Of a stretch of 64,000 nucleotides of DNA, positions 25,430 to 34,798 are shown one piece after another; position 1 is the stretch's first letter; every line of letters starts with the position of its first letter. Made by a program: the position numbers and the translations under genes. The stretch lies in contig NZ_VEIY01000002.1 of the NCBI RefSeq assembly GCF_007680845.1, positions 550,217 through 614,216 of the forward strand, read 5' to 3'. Origin of the DNA: Curtobacterium pusillum. GTDB lineage: Bacteria > Actinomycetota > Actinomycetes > Actinomycetales > Microbacteriaceae. The notes beneath the pieces were generated by a model. That model did not search any database. It was not told the DNA's origin and worked only from the letters and a program-made list of their open reading frames with translations.

Positions 25430-26983
25430 TCACACCTCGGTGCGGAGGAGGCGGTCGGCGGTGCGGAGCGACAGCGCCATGATCGTCAGGGCCGGGTTCG
25501 CGATGAGGGAGCTCGGGAACACCGAGTTGTCGACGATCCACAGGTTCGGGACGTCCCACGACCGACCGGCGTCGTCGACCACCGAGCTGCCGGCGTCGGT
25601 CCCCATCCGCGCGGTGCCGACGGTGTGCGCCGTGCGGTCGAGGACCCGCACGTCCCGCCCGCCCGCCGCCTCGACGATGGTCGTCATGGTGCGGATCGCG
25701 TGGCGGGTGATCGCCTCCTCGTTCGACCCGGGGGAGAACGTGACCCGGGCCTTCGGCACACCGTTCGCGTCGACCTCGTCGGCGAGCACGAGGCGGTTCT
25801 CGTCGTACGGCAGGCACTCGGCGTTGATGCCGACGCCGGCCATCCGCGGGTAGTCCTGCAGTGCCCGGACGAGCTCGGCACCGCGGAGTCCGCCGCCGCG
25901 CACCAGCGAGGTGGCCAGGGTGAGCGGCTGCACCCCGAGGCTCTGGACGAGGTACCCGCCGGCGAAGTCCGCGTCGGCGGGTCGGACGAAGTCCTCGGTG
26001 ATGATCGACGACGGGTACCCGCGGTACGACCGCATCGACTCGTCGAACGTCGCCCAGACCTGGGTGGCTCCGTGGGCGGTGAAGTTCCGGCCGACCTGTC
26101 CGCTGCTGTTCGCGAGGCCCGTGTGCAGGAGGAGCCGTGGCGTCTCGATCCCGCCGGCTGCCAGCACCAGCGTGCGACAGCGCTGCCGGTGGTCCCGCCC
26201 GTCCTGCCGGTAGACGACGGCCTCGACGCGACCGCGTGCGTCGAGCTCGATGCCGTGCACGAACGCCTCGGCTCGGATCTCCGCACCGAAGGCGACCGCG
26301 GCGGGCAGGTAGGTGGTGTCCATCGTCACCTTCGAGCCGTTCCGGCAGCCCTGGTGGCAGGACCCGCACGAGACGCACGCCTGGCGGAGGCCGTGGTGCT
26401 CCTGGTGCCGGTCCTCGGTTGTCAGGCCGACGGGAGCGTCGGTCGCGGTGATCCCCGCAGCGGCAGCGCCCCGCATCATCATGTCCGAGGAGGCGTTCCG
26501 GGGCGGCGGCGCCATCCGGTACCGGCGCGCGGGGTCCCACGGGTAGTGCGCCGGACCGGCGACGCCGACGTCGTGCTCGACCTGTTCGATCCAGCCGGTG
26601 AGCTCGGCGTGGTCGATCGGCCAGTCCTCACCCTGTCCGCTGTCGGTCCGCAGCCGGATGTCGTGCGCGTTCGGTCGCGGGGTGAACGCACCCCAGTGCA
26701 GGGTCGAGCCGCCGACGCCGGTGCCGCTGTTGTTCGGTCCGAAGGCCGTCGGGGAGCTCCCGCCGCTGATCCGCTCGTCCATCCAGTTGATGTCCGCCGG
26801 CGACTCGACCTCGTCGGGGACGTGGTCGCCCGGCTCGGTGTTCGGGCCGGCCTCGAGCGCGACGACGGAGAGTCCGCGTCGGGCGAGGGTGGCGAGCAGC
26901 GGCGCGCCGCCCGCTCCGGTGCCGACCACGACGACGTCGACGACCTCGTCCTCGTCGTGGCGGCGCTGGTGGTCGAGTCTCAT
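25430..26983 (-). CDS. GMC-family FAD-dependent oxidoreductase with Cys cluster
   Basis: 517-aa glucose-methanol-choline oxidoreductase related to the large subunit of gluconate 2-dehydrogenase. FAD motif VVVVGTGAGGAPLLATLARR; GTGVGGSTLHWGAF; C-terminal His in HTVGTARMG and Asn in NPALTIMALSLR, the usual GMC catalytic pair. A C-x2-C-x2-C-x3-C cluster (Cys203, 206, 209, 213) could hold an iron-sulfur centre or disulfides. No signal peptide seen on the protein itself. Its ATG overlaps the stop of the upstream hydrolase fusion, which carries the partner-subunit-like domain. Likely oxidises an alcohol, sugar or sugar acid. Confidence 0.85.
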   Translation of the reverse strand: MRLDHQRRHDEDEVVDVVVVGTGAGGAPLLATLARRGLSVVALEAGPNTEPGDHVPDEVESPADINWMDERISGGSSPTAFGPNNSGTGVGGSTLHWGAFTPRPNAHDIRLRTDSGQGEDWPIDHAELTGWIEQVEHDVGVAGPAHYPWDPARRYRMAPPPRNASSDMMMRGAAAAGITATDAPVGLTTEDRHQEHHGLRQACVSCGSCHQGCRNGSKVTMDTTYLPAAVAFGAEIRAEAFVHGIELDARGRVEAVVYRQDGRDHRQRCRTLVLAAGGIETPRLLLHTGLANSSGQVGRNFTAHGATQVWATFDESMRSYRGYPSSIITEDFVRPADADFAGGYLVQSLGVQPLTLATSLVRGGGLRGAELVRALQDYPRMAGVGINAECLPYDENRLVLADEVDANGVPKARVTFSPGSNEEAITRHAIRTMTTIVEAAGGRDVRVLDRTAHTVGTARMGTDAGSSVVDDAGRSWDVPNLWIVDNSVFPSSLIANPALTIMALSLRTADRLLRTEV

Positions 26984-28329
26984 CGTGCGGCTCCCGTCGG
27001 TTCCCATGCTTCGCGCTCGCCGGCACCGAGGAGCAGGAAGCCCTGTTTGCGGACGCCGTCGCCGCCGTTGGCGAACCCGTCGTAGTCCATCGCCGCCATC
27101 GTCGCGGGGTGCGCGGCCCACTGCTTCACCAGGTCGACGCTCGCGTCCTCCAGCCAGGCGCGGAGCTGGTCGGCGTCGAGCGACCCCGACGACGGGGTGT
27201 ACTCGCCCGCCGCGACGGCGTCGAGGACCTCGGCGAGGTGGTCGTCGCCGTGCGCGGTCTCGCTCTGCAGGGCGTCGAGTCCGGCCCGGTACGCGTCGAC
27301 GTCGGCGGGGAGCCCGTCCGGACGCCACCCGTCGCCGAGCCCGTCGGCGAGCTGGGCGTCGACCCGCAGCGCCAGGTCGAGGTGCCGCTCCCCGGGTTGC
27401 GGGACGACCACCCGGGCCAGGGCGCGGAGCGTGTCGAGCTGGTGGTGGTCGAGCGCCCGCGGTTCGCGGTCCGGTGCGTCGGGGAGGGCCCGCACAGCGA
27501 GGACCCCGCGCATCCGGGCGCTCACCCGCGGCGACGCGATCACCCGTGCCGTCGCAGCGGGGACGACGGGGCCGTGGTCGACACGACGGCGCCAGAACGC
27601 GCGGATGCGGTCGGCGACCTCGTCCGGCTGCTCCCACGGGAGCAGGTGCGCTGCACCGGGGACGACGGCGAGCTCGCCGGCGGTCCAGTGCGGGAGGGTC
27701 AGCTCGCGCTGGGCGTCCGGTCCGAGGTCGCCGTCCTCGGCGCCGGCGAGCACGAGGGCCGGGACGGGGTTCGGCGGGAACGCCGTCGACCAGTCCTCCC
27801 GGCTCCCGCGGACCAGCCAGTCCGTCCACGCCTGCGGTGCGGCCCGCCGGACGTCGTCCACGGCGGTGTCGTGCGGTTCGGTGGGCAGGCGGGACGCGGT
27901 GTTCGCGTCGACGAAGGTCTCCGCCTCGTCCGGCCCGATCTCCCCGTCGGCCGCCCACCCCAGCATCGTGGAGCGGCGGTCGTCGTCCATCGGCTCCGGC
28001 GCGAGCGGCGAGGCGGCGAGCAGCACGACCGCGCGGAGTCCGAACAGCCCGTTCGACCCGTCGATCGTCCGCGACGCCACGACGGAGGCGATCTTGCCGC
28101 CCATCGAGTGTCCGATCAGCGCCCACTCGGTGACGCCGCTCCGACCGATCGCGCGCTCCACCAGCTCGACCATCTCCTCGACCGTCGTACCGGTCACCGC
28201 CGAGCTCCTGCCGAACCCGGGGAGGTCGATGCCGATGAGGTCGAGGGTCCCGGCGAGGCGGGTGCGCAGTCCGACGAACTCCTCGGAGCTCGAGCCGAGC
28301 GCGTGCAGGCAGAAGACGGTCGTGGACAC
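26980..28329 (-). CDS. alpha/beta hydrolase fused to gluconate 2-dehydrogenase subunit 3-like domain
   Basis: 449-aa two-domain protein. Residues about 1-270 are an alpha/beta hydrolase with oxyanion HALGSSS, nucleophile elbow IGHSMGGK and catalytic His in VPGAAHLLPWE. Residues about 280-449 look like the small subunit of GMC dehydrogenases (TLRALARVVVPQPGERHLDL, then DLVKQWAAHPATMAAMDYDG and LGAGEREAWEP). Subunit 3 is normally a separate protein partnered with a GMC enzyme; here the next, overlapping gene is that GMC enzyme. The hydrolase may cleave an ester or lactone linked to the oxidised substrate. GTG start. Confidence 0.78.
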   Translation of the reverse strand: MSTTVFCLHALGSSSEEFVGLRTRLAGTLDLIGIDLPGFGRSSAVTGTTVEEMVELVERAIGRSGVTEWALIGHSMGGKIASVVASRTIDGSNGLFGLRAVVLLAASPLAPEPMDDDRRSTMLGWAADGEIGPDEAETFVDANTASRLPTEPHDTAVDDVRRAAPQAWTDWLVRGSREDWSTAFPPNPVPALVLAGAEDGDLGPDAQRELTLPHWTAGELAVVPGAAHLLPWEQPDEVADRIRAFWRRRVDHGPVVPAATARVIASPRVSARMRGVLAVRALPDAPDREPRALDHHQLDTLRALARVVVPQPGERHLDLALRVDAQLADGLGDGWRPDGLPADVDAYRAGLDALQSETAHGDDHLAEVLDAVAAGEYTPSSGSLDADQLRAWLEDASVDLVKQWAAHPATMAAMDYDGFANGGDGVRKQGFLLLGAGEREAWEPTGAAR

Positions 28330-28450
28330 GTCTCCGTTCTTACGTCAGTCGCCGCTGGCGCTCCCAGCGCCGTGTACCCCGTGTTTCGAACATGCGAAGT
28401 TCCCACGCGACACCGGGCGTGCCCAGGGGTGCCGGCGATAGGTTCCACCC

Positions 28451-31000
28451 ATGAGTGCAGAGCTGACGCTCGGCGCCGAGGAAGAACTGCACCTCATCGA
28501 CCTCGAGTCCGGCCGACTTTCCGCGAAGGCCCCGCGCCTTCTGCCCAAACTGCCCGCCCACCGGTTCGGCGCCGAGCTCCAGCGCACGACCATCGAGACG
28601 AACACCCCGGTCGTCCGGACGCTCGACGACCTGCGGCGGGTGATCGTCGACCTGCGCAGCGAGCTGAGCGCGGCCATCGCACCGGCCGGGGTCACGATCG
28701 CAGCGGCCGGCACCGCGCCGCGGTCCGAGTACGCCGACTTCGAGCTGACCTCCGGCGGCCGCTACGGCCGGATGCAGGAGCAGTACCGGATGCTCGTCGA
28801 CGAACAGCTCATCTGCGGCCTGCAGGTGCACGTCGGGGTGAGCGACCGTGACCTGGCGGTGCAGATCGCGCAACGGGTCGCCCCGGTGCTGCCCGTGCTC
28901 CTGGCGCTCAGCGCGTCGAGTCCGTTCTGGAACGGGCAGGACACCGGCTACGCCTCGTTCCGGAGCATCATCTGGCAGCGGTGGCCGTCCGCCGGCAGCT
29001 TCGGTCGGGTCGAGAGCGCGGCCGAGTACGACAAGGTGCTCGACGACCTCATCGCCTCCGGCGTCATCGCCGACAAGAAGATGGCGTACTTCGACGTCCG
29101 GCCCTCGTCGCACGCGCCGACGCTCGAACTCCGGGTCTGCGACGCCACGCCCGTGGTGGACGACGCGGTGCTCATCGCCGGCCTGTTCCGTGCGTCGGTC
29201 CGCCGGGCGGAGAAGGCGGTCGAGTCCGGTGCCGAGTGGCAGCCCCGCAGCGAGCCGCTGCACCGTGCCGCGATGTGGCAGGCGGCACGCAGCGGCCTGA
29301 GCGGCGACCTGCTCGGGCTCGGTCGGCACCCGGAGCGGCTGCCGGCGGAGATCGCGGTGCGGCAGCTGGTGTCCAGGCTCCGCCCGGAGCTCGAGGAGCT
29401 CGGCGACTGGGGCACCGTCAGCGGGCTGCTCGAGGACACCCTCGCCCGCGGCAACTCCACCGACCGCCAGCGCACCGCACACGCCGAGCGCGGGAGCCTG
29501 GACGACGTGGTCAGCCAGGTCGTCGGGGACACCGCCGGCACCCCGTCGGGCCGCGACGAGCACCCGGTCCCGCCGATCCCGGCGTACCGCGTCCGAGCGG
29601 GCGACGAGGCGGTCGGCCCCGGCGCCCGTCCCCGCCCGGCGTTCCGCGACCTCGCGACGTTCTTCCTCGGCTGGGACGCCGAGACCACCATCGAGCGCTG
29701 CGCCGCCCGCGACGCGTGGGCCCGGGAGCACGAGGTCGGCTTCGTGGTCGACGGCGGCGCCCAGGAGTTCGGGTGCGACCTCGTGCCGCGCACCGTGAGC
29801 GCGTACGAGTGGCGGCAGCTCACGGCGGGCCTGGGGCAGCGTGCCCGCGCGATCGAGCTCTTCCTGCGTGACGCGTACGGCGAGCGGCAGATCGTCGCGG
29901 ACGGCGCGATGGACGAGCACCACTTCGTCGGTGCGAACGGCTGGGACCCGGACGCCGCACGCCTTCCCGCGACGGCCGTGCGCGCAGCGGTGATGGGCTT
30001 CGACCTGGTCCGGAACGAGTTCGGCGGGTGGCGCGTGCTCGAGGACAACGTCCGCTCGCCCTCCGGGGTGGCGTACGGGTTGGCCCTCCGCGAGCTGATG
30101 GACGAGGTCGTGCCGGACGCCCCGCGTCCGGCGAACCTGCGTGACCCGCGCAGCGTGACCGCCCGCCTGCGCGACACCCTCCGCACCAACGCGACGGCCG
30201 TCACCGGCAACCCGGACCCGGTCATCGGGCTGGTGAGCGACGGCCCCGCCGCCGGCGCGTGGTTCGAGCACCGCAGGCTCGCCGACGGCGCCGGGTTGCG
30301 CCTCCTGGGCGAGTCCGACCTGGACGTCCGCGACGGCCACGTCGTCGTCGCGGCCACGGGCGAGGTGCTCGACGGCCTGTACCTGCGGATCGACCGGGAC
30401 GTGCGCGCCCTGCGCAACGACCACGCTCCGGAGCTCGGGGCGCGGATCCTCGACGCCGCCGCAGCCGGACGGGTCCACCTCGCCAACGCCCCGGGCAACG
30501 CGCTCGTCGACGACAAGGCGATGTACGTCAACGTGCCCGACCTCATCTGGTACTACCTCGCCGAGAAGCCGCTGCTCGAGTCCGTGCCGACCTACCGCAC
30601 GAGCATCGAGGGCGAACGGCTCTCCGTGCTCGACCGGGTCGGCGAACTCGTGACGAAGCCCGTCGACGGCGAGGGCGGGCGCGGGGTCCTCATCGGCCCG
30701 AGCGCCAGCGCGTCCGAGGTCGCCGAGCGACGGCGCGAGATCGCGGCCGACCCGGAGGGGTGGGTCGGGCAGGAGGTCGTGCAGCTGTCCTCGCACCCGA
30801 CCATCGGACCGGCCGGACTCGACCCGCGGCACGTGGACCTCCGCGCGTTCGTGTACGTGACGGGCACCGGCCCGGACGACACCCACCTCGCCGACGTCGC
30901 GCTCACCCGGGTCGCGCCGGAGGGGAGCATGGTCGTCAACTCCTCGCGGGGCGGCGGCGCCAAGGACACCTGGATCATCGGGACGGAAGGGGAGCGCTGA
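28451..31000 (+). CDS. carboxylate-amine ligase (GCS2) fused to circularly permuted ATP-grasp ligase
   Basis: 849-aa double ligase. Residues about 1-360 form a glutamate-cysteine ligase type 2 (YbdK) domain: LGAEEELHLIDLESGRL, IETNTPVVRTL, CGLQVHVGV and FDVRPSSHAPTLELRVCDA. Residues about 385-849 form a circularly permuted type 2 ATP-grasp domain: RDAYGERQIV, FDLVRNEFGGWRVLEDNVRS, VTKPVDGEGGRGVLIGP and HVDLRAFVYV. Each domain would make one amide bond at ATP cost, so the protein could build a short glutamyl-type peptide. A TAGGTT -10 box lies exactly 6 nt before the ATG. It starts a four-gene operon whose next gene begins in its stop codon. Confidence 0.85.
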   Translation: MSAELTLGAEEELHLIDLESGRLSAKAPRLLPKLPAHRFGAELQRTTIETNTPVVRTLDDLRRVIVDLRSELSAAIAPAGVTIAAAGTAPRSEYADFELTSGGRYGRMQEQYRMLVDEQLICGLQVHVGVSDRDLAVQIAQRVAPVLPVLLALSASSPFWNGQDTGYASFRSIIWQRWPSAGSFGRVESAAEYDKVLDDLIASGVIADKKMAYFDVRPSSHAPTLELRVCDATPVVDDAVLIAGLFRASVRRAEKAVESGAEWQPRSEPLHRAAMWQAARSGLSGDLLGLGRHPERLPAEIAVRQLVSRLRPELEELGDWGTVSGLLEDTLARGNSTDRQRTAHAERGSLDDVVSQVVGDTAGTPSGRDEHPVPPIPAYRVRAGDEAVGPGARPRPAFRDLATFFLGWDAETTIERCAARDAWAREHEVGFVVDGGAQEFGCDLVPRTVSAYEWRQLTAGLGQRARAIELFLRDAYGERQIVADGAMDEHHFVGANGWDPDAARLPATAVRAAVMGFDLVRNEFGGWRVLEDNVRSPSGVAYGLALRELMDEVVPDAPRPANLRDPRSVTARLRDTLRTNATAVTGNPDPVIGLVSDGPAAGAWFEHRRLADGAGLRLLGESDLDVRDGHVVVAATGEVLDGLYLRIDRDVRALRNDHAPELGARILDAAAAGRVHLANAPGNALVDDKAMYVNVPDLIWYYLAEKPLLESVPTYRTSIEGERLSVLDRVGELVTKPVDGEGGRGVLIGPSASASEVAERRREIAADPEGWVGQEVVQLSSHPTIGPAGLDPRHVDLRAFVYVTGTGPDDTHLADVALTRVAPEGSMVVNSSRGGGAKDTWIIGTEGER

Positions 31001-32784
31001 TGTGCGGACTCGCAGGGGAGTTCCGGTTCGACGGGCGGCCGGCCGACGTCGGCGCCGTGGCACGGATGACCGGGTGCCTGGTGCACCGCGGCCCCGACGG
31101 CGACGGTCTCTGGGCGCGCGGACCGGTGGCGCTCGGACACCGGCGACTCTCGATCGTCGACCTGTCCACCGCCGGCGCGCAGCCGATGGTCCACCCGCGC
31201 GCCGGGCTCACCATCGCCTACAACGGCATGGTCTACAACTACCGGCAGCTCCGGGACGAACTGCGGGGCCGGGGCCACGAGTTCTTCTCGACCTCCGACA
31301 CCGAGGTCATCCTCGCCGCGTACGTCGAGTGGGGAACGCGGTTCGTCGAGCACCTCATCGGGATGTTCGCGATCGCGATCTGGGAGCACACCAGCGGCCG
31401 GCTCGTCCTGGCCCGCGACCGGCTCGGCATCAAGCCGCTCTACGTGGCGGACGTCCCCGGCGGCGTGCGCTTCGCGAGCTCGCTGCCGGCGATCCTCGCC
31501 GGCGGTGGGGTGGACACGAGCATCGACCCGGTCGCCTTCGCGTCCTACATGACCTTCCACTCGATCGTCCCCGCACCCCGCACGATCCTGTCCGGCGTCG
31601 GCAAGCTGCCGCCCGCGACCGTCCGCGTCATCGAGCCCGACGGTGCCGTGCACGACGAGACGTACTGGGAGGCGCGCTTCGAGCGCGACCCGGAGCGGGC
31701 GGACTGGTCGGACCAGGACTGGCAGCAGGCGTTCACCGAGAAGCTCCGCACCGCCGTCGAACGCCGCATGGTCGCCGACGTCCCGGTCGGGGTGCTGCTC
31801 TCCGGCGGGATCGACTCGTCCCTCGTGGTGGCGCTCCTCGCCGAAGCCGGGCAGCAGGACCTCGCCACGTTCAGCATCGGCTTCGAGTCGGCGGGCGGGG
31901 AGTCCGGCGACGAGTTCGAGTACTCCGACGAGGTCGCTCGGCACTTCGGCACCGACCACCACCGCATCCGGATCCCGTCCTCGCGCCTGCTCGACGGCAT
32001 CGACGGGGCGATCCAGGCGATGAGCGAACCGATGGTCAGCCACGACTGCGTCGCGTTCTTCCTGCTCTCGCAGGAGGTCTCGCAGCACGTCAAGGTCGTG
32101 CAGTCCGGGCAGGGCGCGGACGAGGTGCTCGGCGGGTACAGCTGGTACCCGCCGCTCGCGTCCGTCCCAAGGGACCAGGCCGCCGAGGTCTACCGCTCGG
32201 TGTTCATGGACCGCCGCTGGCCCGCGCTCCAGCCGTTGCTCGGGGAGCGGTGGCGGAGCGACGACGACACCCCGTCGGCCTTCGTCGACGCCTCGTTCGC
32301 GGTTCCGGGAGCGGAGACGAGCGTGGACGCCGCACTCCGCAGCGACACCACGATCATGCTCGTGGACGACCCGGTGAAGCGCGTCGACAACATGACGATG
32401 GCGTGGGGGCTCGAGGCCCGCGTGCCTTTCCTCGACCACGAGTTCGTCGAGTTCGCCGGGACGATCCCGCCGGAGCTGAAGCTCGCCCACGGCGGGAAGG
32501 GCGTCATGAAGCGCGCGTCCCGCGGCATCGTGCCGGACTCGGTCATCGACCGGACGAAGGGGTACTTCCCGGTGCCGGCGATCCGGCAGCTCGAGGGCCC
32601 GTACCTGGAGCGCGTCCGGCAGGCGCTGCACGCGCCGGAGGCGCGGGAGCGCGGACTCTTCGACCCGGCCACCGTCGAGCGGATGCTCCAGGACCCGAAC
32701 AGCACCAGGACCGAGATCGGCGCGAACGCGCTCTGGCAGCTCGGCCTGATCGAGATGTGGCTGCAGCACCAGGGGGTCCGGTGA
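31000..32784 (+). CDS. asparagine synthase-type glutamine amidotransferase (NAGGN amidotransferase-like)
   Basis: 594-aa class II glutamine amidotransferase. Cys2 (MCGLAGEFRF) is the glutaminase nucleophile; the synthetase domain has the PP-loop LSGGIDSSLV and the AsnB fold with VKRVDNMTMAWGLEARVPFL. The sequence is of the 'trio' amidotransferase type related to N-acetylglutaminylglutamine amidotransferase. It would turn a carboxyl group of the peptide made by the upstream ligase into an amide. The ATG shares one base with the ligase stop. Confidence 0.85.
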   Translation: MCGLAGEFRFDGRPADVGAVARMTGCLVHRGPDGDGLWARGPVALGHRRLSIVDLSTAGAQPMVHPRAGLTIAYNGMVYNYRQLRDELRGRGHEFFSTSDTEVILAAYVEWGTRFVEHLIGMFAIAIWEHTSGRLVLARDRLGIKPLYVADVPGGVRFASSLPAILAGGGVDTSIDPVAFASYMTFHSIVPAPRTILSGVGKLPPATVRVIEPDGAVHDETYWEARFERDPERADWSDQDWQQAFTEKLRTAVERRMVADVPVGVLLSGGIDSSLVVALLAEAGQQDLATFSIGFESAGGESGDEFEYSDEVARHFGTDHHRIRIPSSRLLDGIDGAIQAMSEPMVSHDCVAFFLLSQEVSQHVKVVQSGQGADEVLGGYSWYPPLASVPRDQAAEVYRSVFMDRRWPALQPLLGERWRSDDDTPSAFVDASFAVPGAETSVDAALRSDTTIMLVDDPVKRVDNMTMAWGLEARVPFLDHEFVEFAGTIPPELKLAHGGKGVMKRASRGIVPDSVIDRTKGYFPVPAIRQLEGPYLERVRQALHAPEARERGLFDPATVERMLQDPNSTRTEIGANALWQLGLIEMWLQHQGVR

Positions 32785-34709
32785 GCGGGTCCACGGTCCG
32801 GCCGGGAGGAACGGATCACGTCGGTCTGTCGGCCCGCGCCCGGCAGGCGGCCGACCTGGGCGAGCGCCTCGTCGCGGCCTGGGGATCGTGGGGACCCACC
32901 ATGACGCGGAACGCGCGCCGGGTCGCCTTCGTCAGCGACCGGCACGGGACGCCCGAGGTCTTCGTGCAGGACGTCGTCGTCGACGGAGCACCGCCCGAGC
33001 CGGTGCGGATCCGGCTGTCCGACGACCCCGTGGTCCGCGTCACGTGGTCGTCCGACGGTGAGTGGCTCGCCGTCGCGATCGCGACCGACGGCGGCGTGAA
33101 GCAGCAGGTGTGGGTGGTCCGCCCCGACGGCAGCGACGCCGCACAGATCGCCGGGTCGCGCTGGCAGCACGCCGAACTCGGGCCGTGGAGCCGCAGCGGG
33201 CACCGGGTCGTCATCACGCTGCCCTCGACCGAGCCCGACCAGCCCGCCCGCTCCTACCTCGTCGACCCCGTATCCGGCGACCGGGACGACCTCGCCGTCG
33301 GGGAGCTCATCCACGTCCTCGACCTGTCCGTCGAGGAGCGCCTGGTCGTGCTCCGGGACGGCCAGCGCGGCCACGAGTTCGTGGTCGTCGTCGACCGGCT
33401 CACCGACGAGAGCCACGCGCTCTTCGCCGAGACGCCCGAGAGCTCCGCCGAGATCGCGTTCCTCCGTCCGGCCCCCGCGAGCGAGACCAGCCCGCTCGTC
33501 GCCTACGTCGCCACCGAAGCCGGCCTCCCCCGGCGCCAGCTCGTCGCCCAGCCCGTCGGACCGCACGGCTGGCGCGGAGCGCCCCGGCGGATCGCGGAGC
33601 GCGACGACGCCGAACTCGAGTACCTCGACGCCGACGACGCCGGGCGGACGCTGCTCCTCGTCTGGAACGTCGACGGCCGGAGCGAGCTCGATCTCATCAA
33701 CACGCACGACGCCTCGCGGACACCGGTCCCGGACCTCCCCGGGGACGTCGTCACCGACCCCGTGCTCAGCCGGGACGGCCGGAGCGTGCTGCTCGCCGTC
33801 GAGGGCCCGACCCGACCGCGGGAGCTCTGGCGACTCGACACGAACGCGCTCACCTGGAGTCGCGTCACCGGCGTCCCGGAGCTCCCCGATGCGCCGTTGG
33901 TCGTCCCGACGCTCGAGCGCTTCGCGGCGCGGGACGGGCTGGAGGTCTCCGGCTGGCTGTACCGGGCCGTGGAGCCGACCACGTCGGGGCCGCACGTCGA
34001 CGACGCCGGGCGATCCGTCCCTCCCGTCCCTGCCGCGCTCGTCCACCTGCACGGCGGGCCGGAGTCGCAGGAGCGACCCACGTTCTCCCCGCAGCACCAG
34101 GCGCTCGCCGCCGCCGGGATCACCGTGTTCGCCCCGAACATCCGAGGGTCCTCCGGGTACGGGCGGGACTTCGTGCACGCCGACGACCTCGGGCTGCGCT
34201 GGAACGCGCTCGCCGACGTCGTGGACGCAGCACGGTTCCTCGTGACGAACGGGTACGCGGAGCGTTCACGGGTCGCCGTCGAAGGGCGGTCCTACGGCGG
34301 GTACGCCACGCTCGCGTCCCTGGCCTTCACGCCTGACGTCTTCGCGGCCGGGGTCGCCGTCTGCGGGATGAGCGACTTCGCGACCTTCTACCGTGAAACC
34401 GAGCCGTGGATCGCTGCCGCGGCGGCGACGAAGTACGGGCACCCGGTGGACGACGCCGCGCTCCTGGAGGCGCTGTCGCCGATGCGGGCGATCGGCGACG
34501 TCACGGCGCCGGTCCTCGTCGTGCACGGCGAGCTCGACACGAACGTCCCAGTCGGTGAGGCGCACCAGGTGGTCGCTGCCCTGCGGGAGCGGTCGCACGA
34601 CGTCGAGTACCTCGAGCTCGAGGGGGAGGGGCACGATTACCGGCGGGAGGCGTCCCGAGCGGTGCTCGTCCGGCGGATGGTGGCGTTCGTGGCGTCGCGG
34701 TTGGGGTGA
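32781..34709 (+). CDS. S9-family (prolyl oligopeptidase-like) peptidase
   Basis: 642-aa serine peptidase: residues about 50-380 form a beta-propeller of WD/TolB-like repeats (VTWSSDGEWLAVAI, PVLSRDGRSVLLAV), and about 400-642 an alpha/beta-hydrolase domain with nucleophile EGRSYGGYATL (Ser near 503), Asp in HGELDTNVPVG (near 585) and His in GEGHDYRRE (near 617). No signal peptide, so cytoplasmic. GTG start overlaps the amidotransferase stop. In the operon it could recycle or mature the small peptide, taking the place of the M42 peptidase in the proteobacterial NAGGN set. Confidence 0.87.
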   Translation: MSGSTVRPGGTDHVGLSARARQAADLGERLVAAWGSWGPTMTRNARRVAFVSDRHGTPEVFVQDVVVDGAPPEPVRIRLSDDPVVRVTWSSDGEWLAVAIATDGGVKQQVWVVRPDGSDAAQIAGSRWQHAELGPWSRSGHRVVITLPSTEPDQPARSYLVDPVSGDRDDLAVGELIHVLDLSVEERLVVLRDGQRGHEFVVVVDRLTDESHALFAETPESSAEIAFLRPAPASETSPLVAYVATEAGLPRRQLVAQPVGPHGWRGAPRRIAERDDAELEYLDADDAGRTLLLVWNVDGRSELDLINTHDASRTPVPDLPGDVVTDPVLSRDGRSVLLAVEGPTRPRELWRLDTNALTWSRVTGVPELPDAPLVVPTLERFAARDGLEVSGWLYRAVEPTTSGPHVDDAGRSVPPVPAALVHLHGGPESQERPTFSPQHQALAAAGITVFAPNIRGSSGYGRDFVHADDLGLRWNALADVVDAARFLVTNGYAERSRVAVEGRSYGGYATLASLAFTPDVFAAGVAVCGMSDFATFYRETEPWIAAAAATKYGHPVDDAALLEALSPMRAIGDVTAPVLVVHGELDTNVPVGEAHQVVAALRERSHDVEYLELEGEGHDYRREASRAVLVRRMVAFVASRLG

Positions 34710-34798
34710 GGGTGGGCGTGCCCGGCGTGCGTGCCGGGTGCGACGTCACGCGGTGCAACGATCCGTCGTCGCCGGTCACGCCGTCGGAGGATGTCCAC

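Noticed and set aside
30592..32769. 725-codon minus-strand frame opposite the amidotransferase
   Set aside because: Shadow frame of the AsnB-type gene; low-complexity composition and no recognisable domain.
34706..34798. GTG at 34706 as the GNAT start
   Set aside because: It overlaps the peptidase stop, but the added residues are not protein-like and a GGAGG site clearly marks the ATG at 34799.
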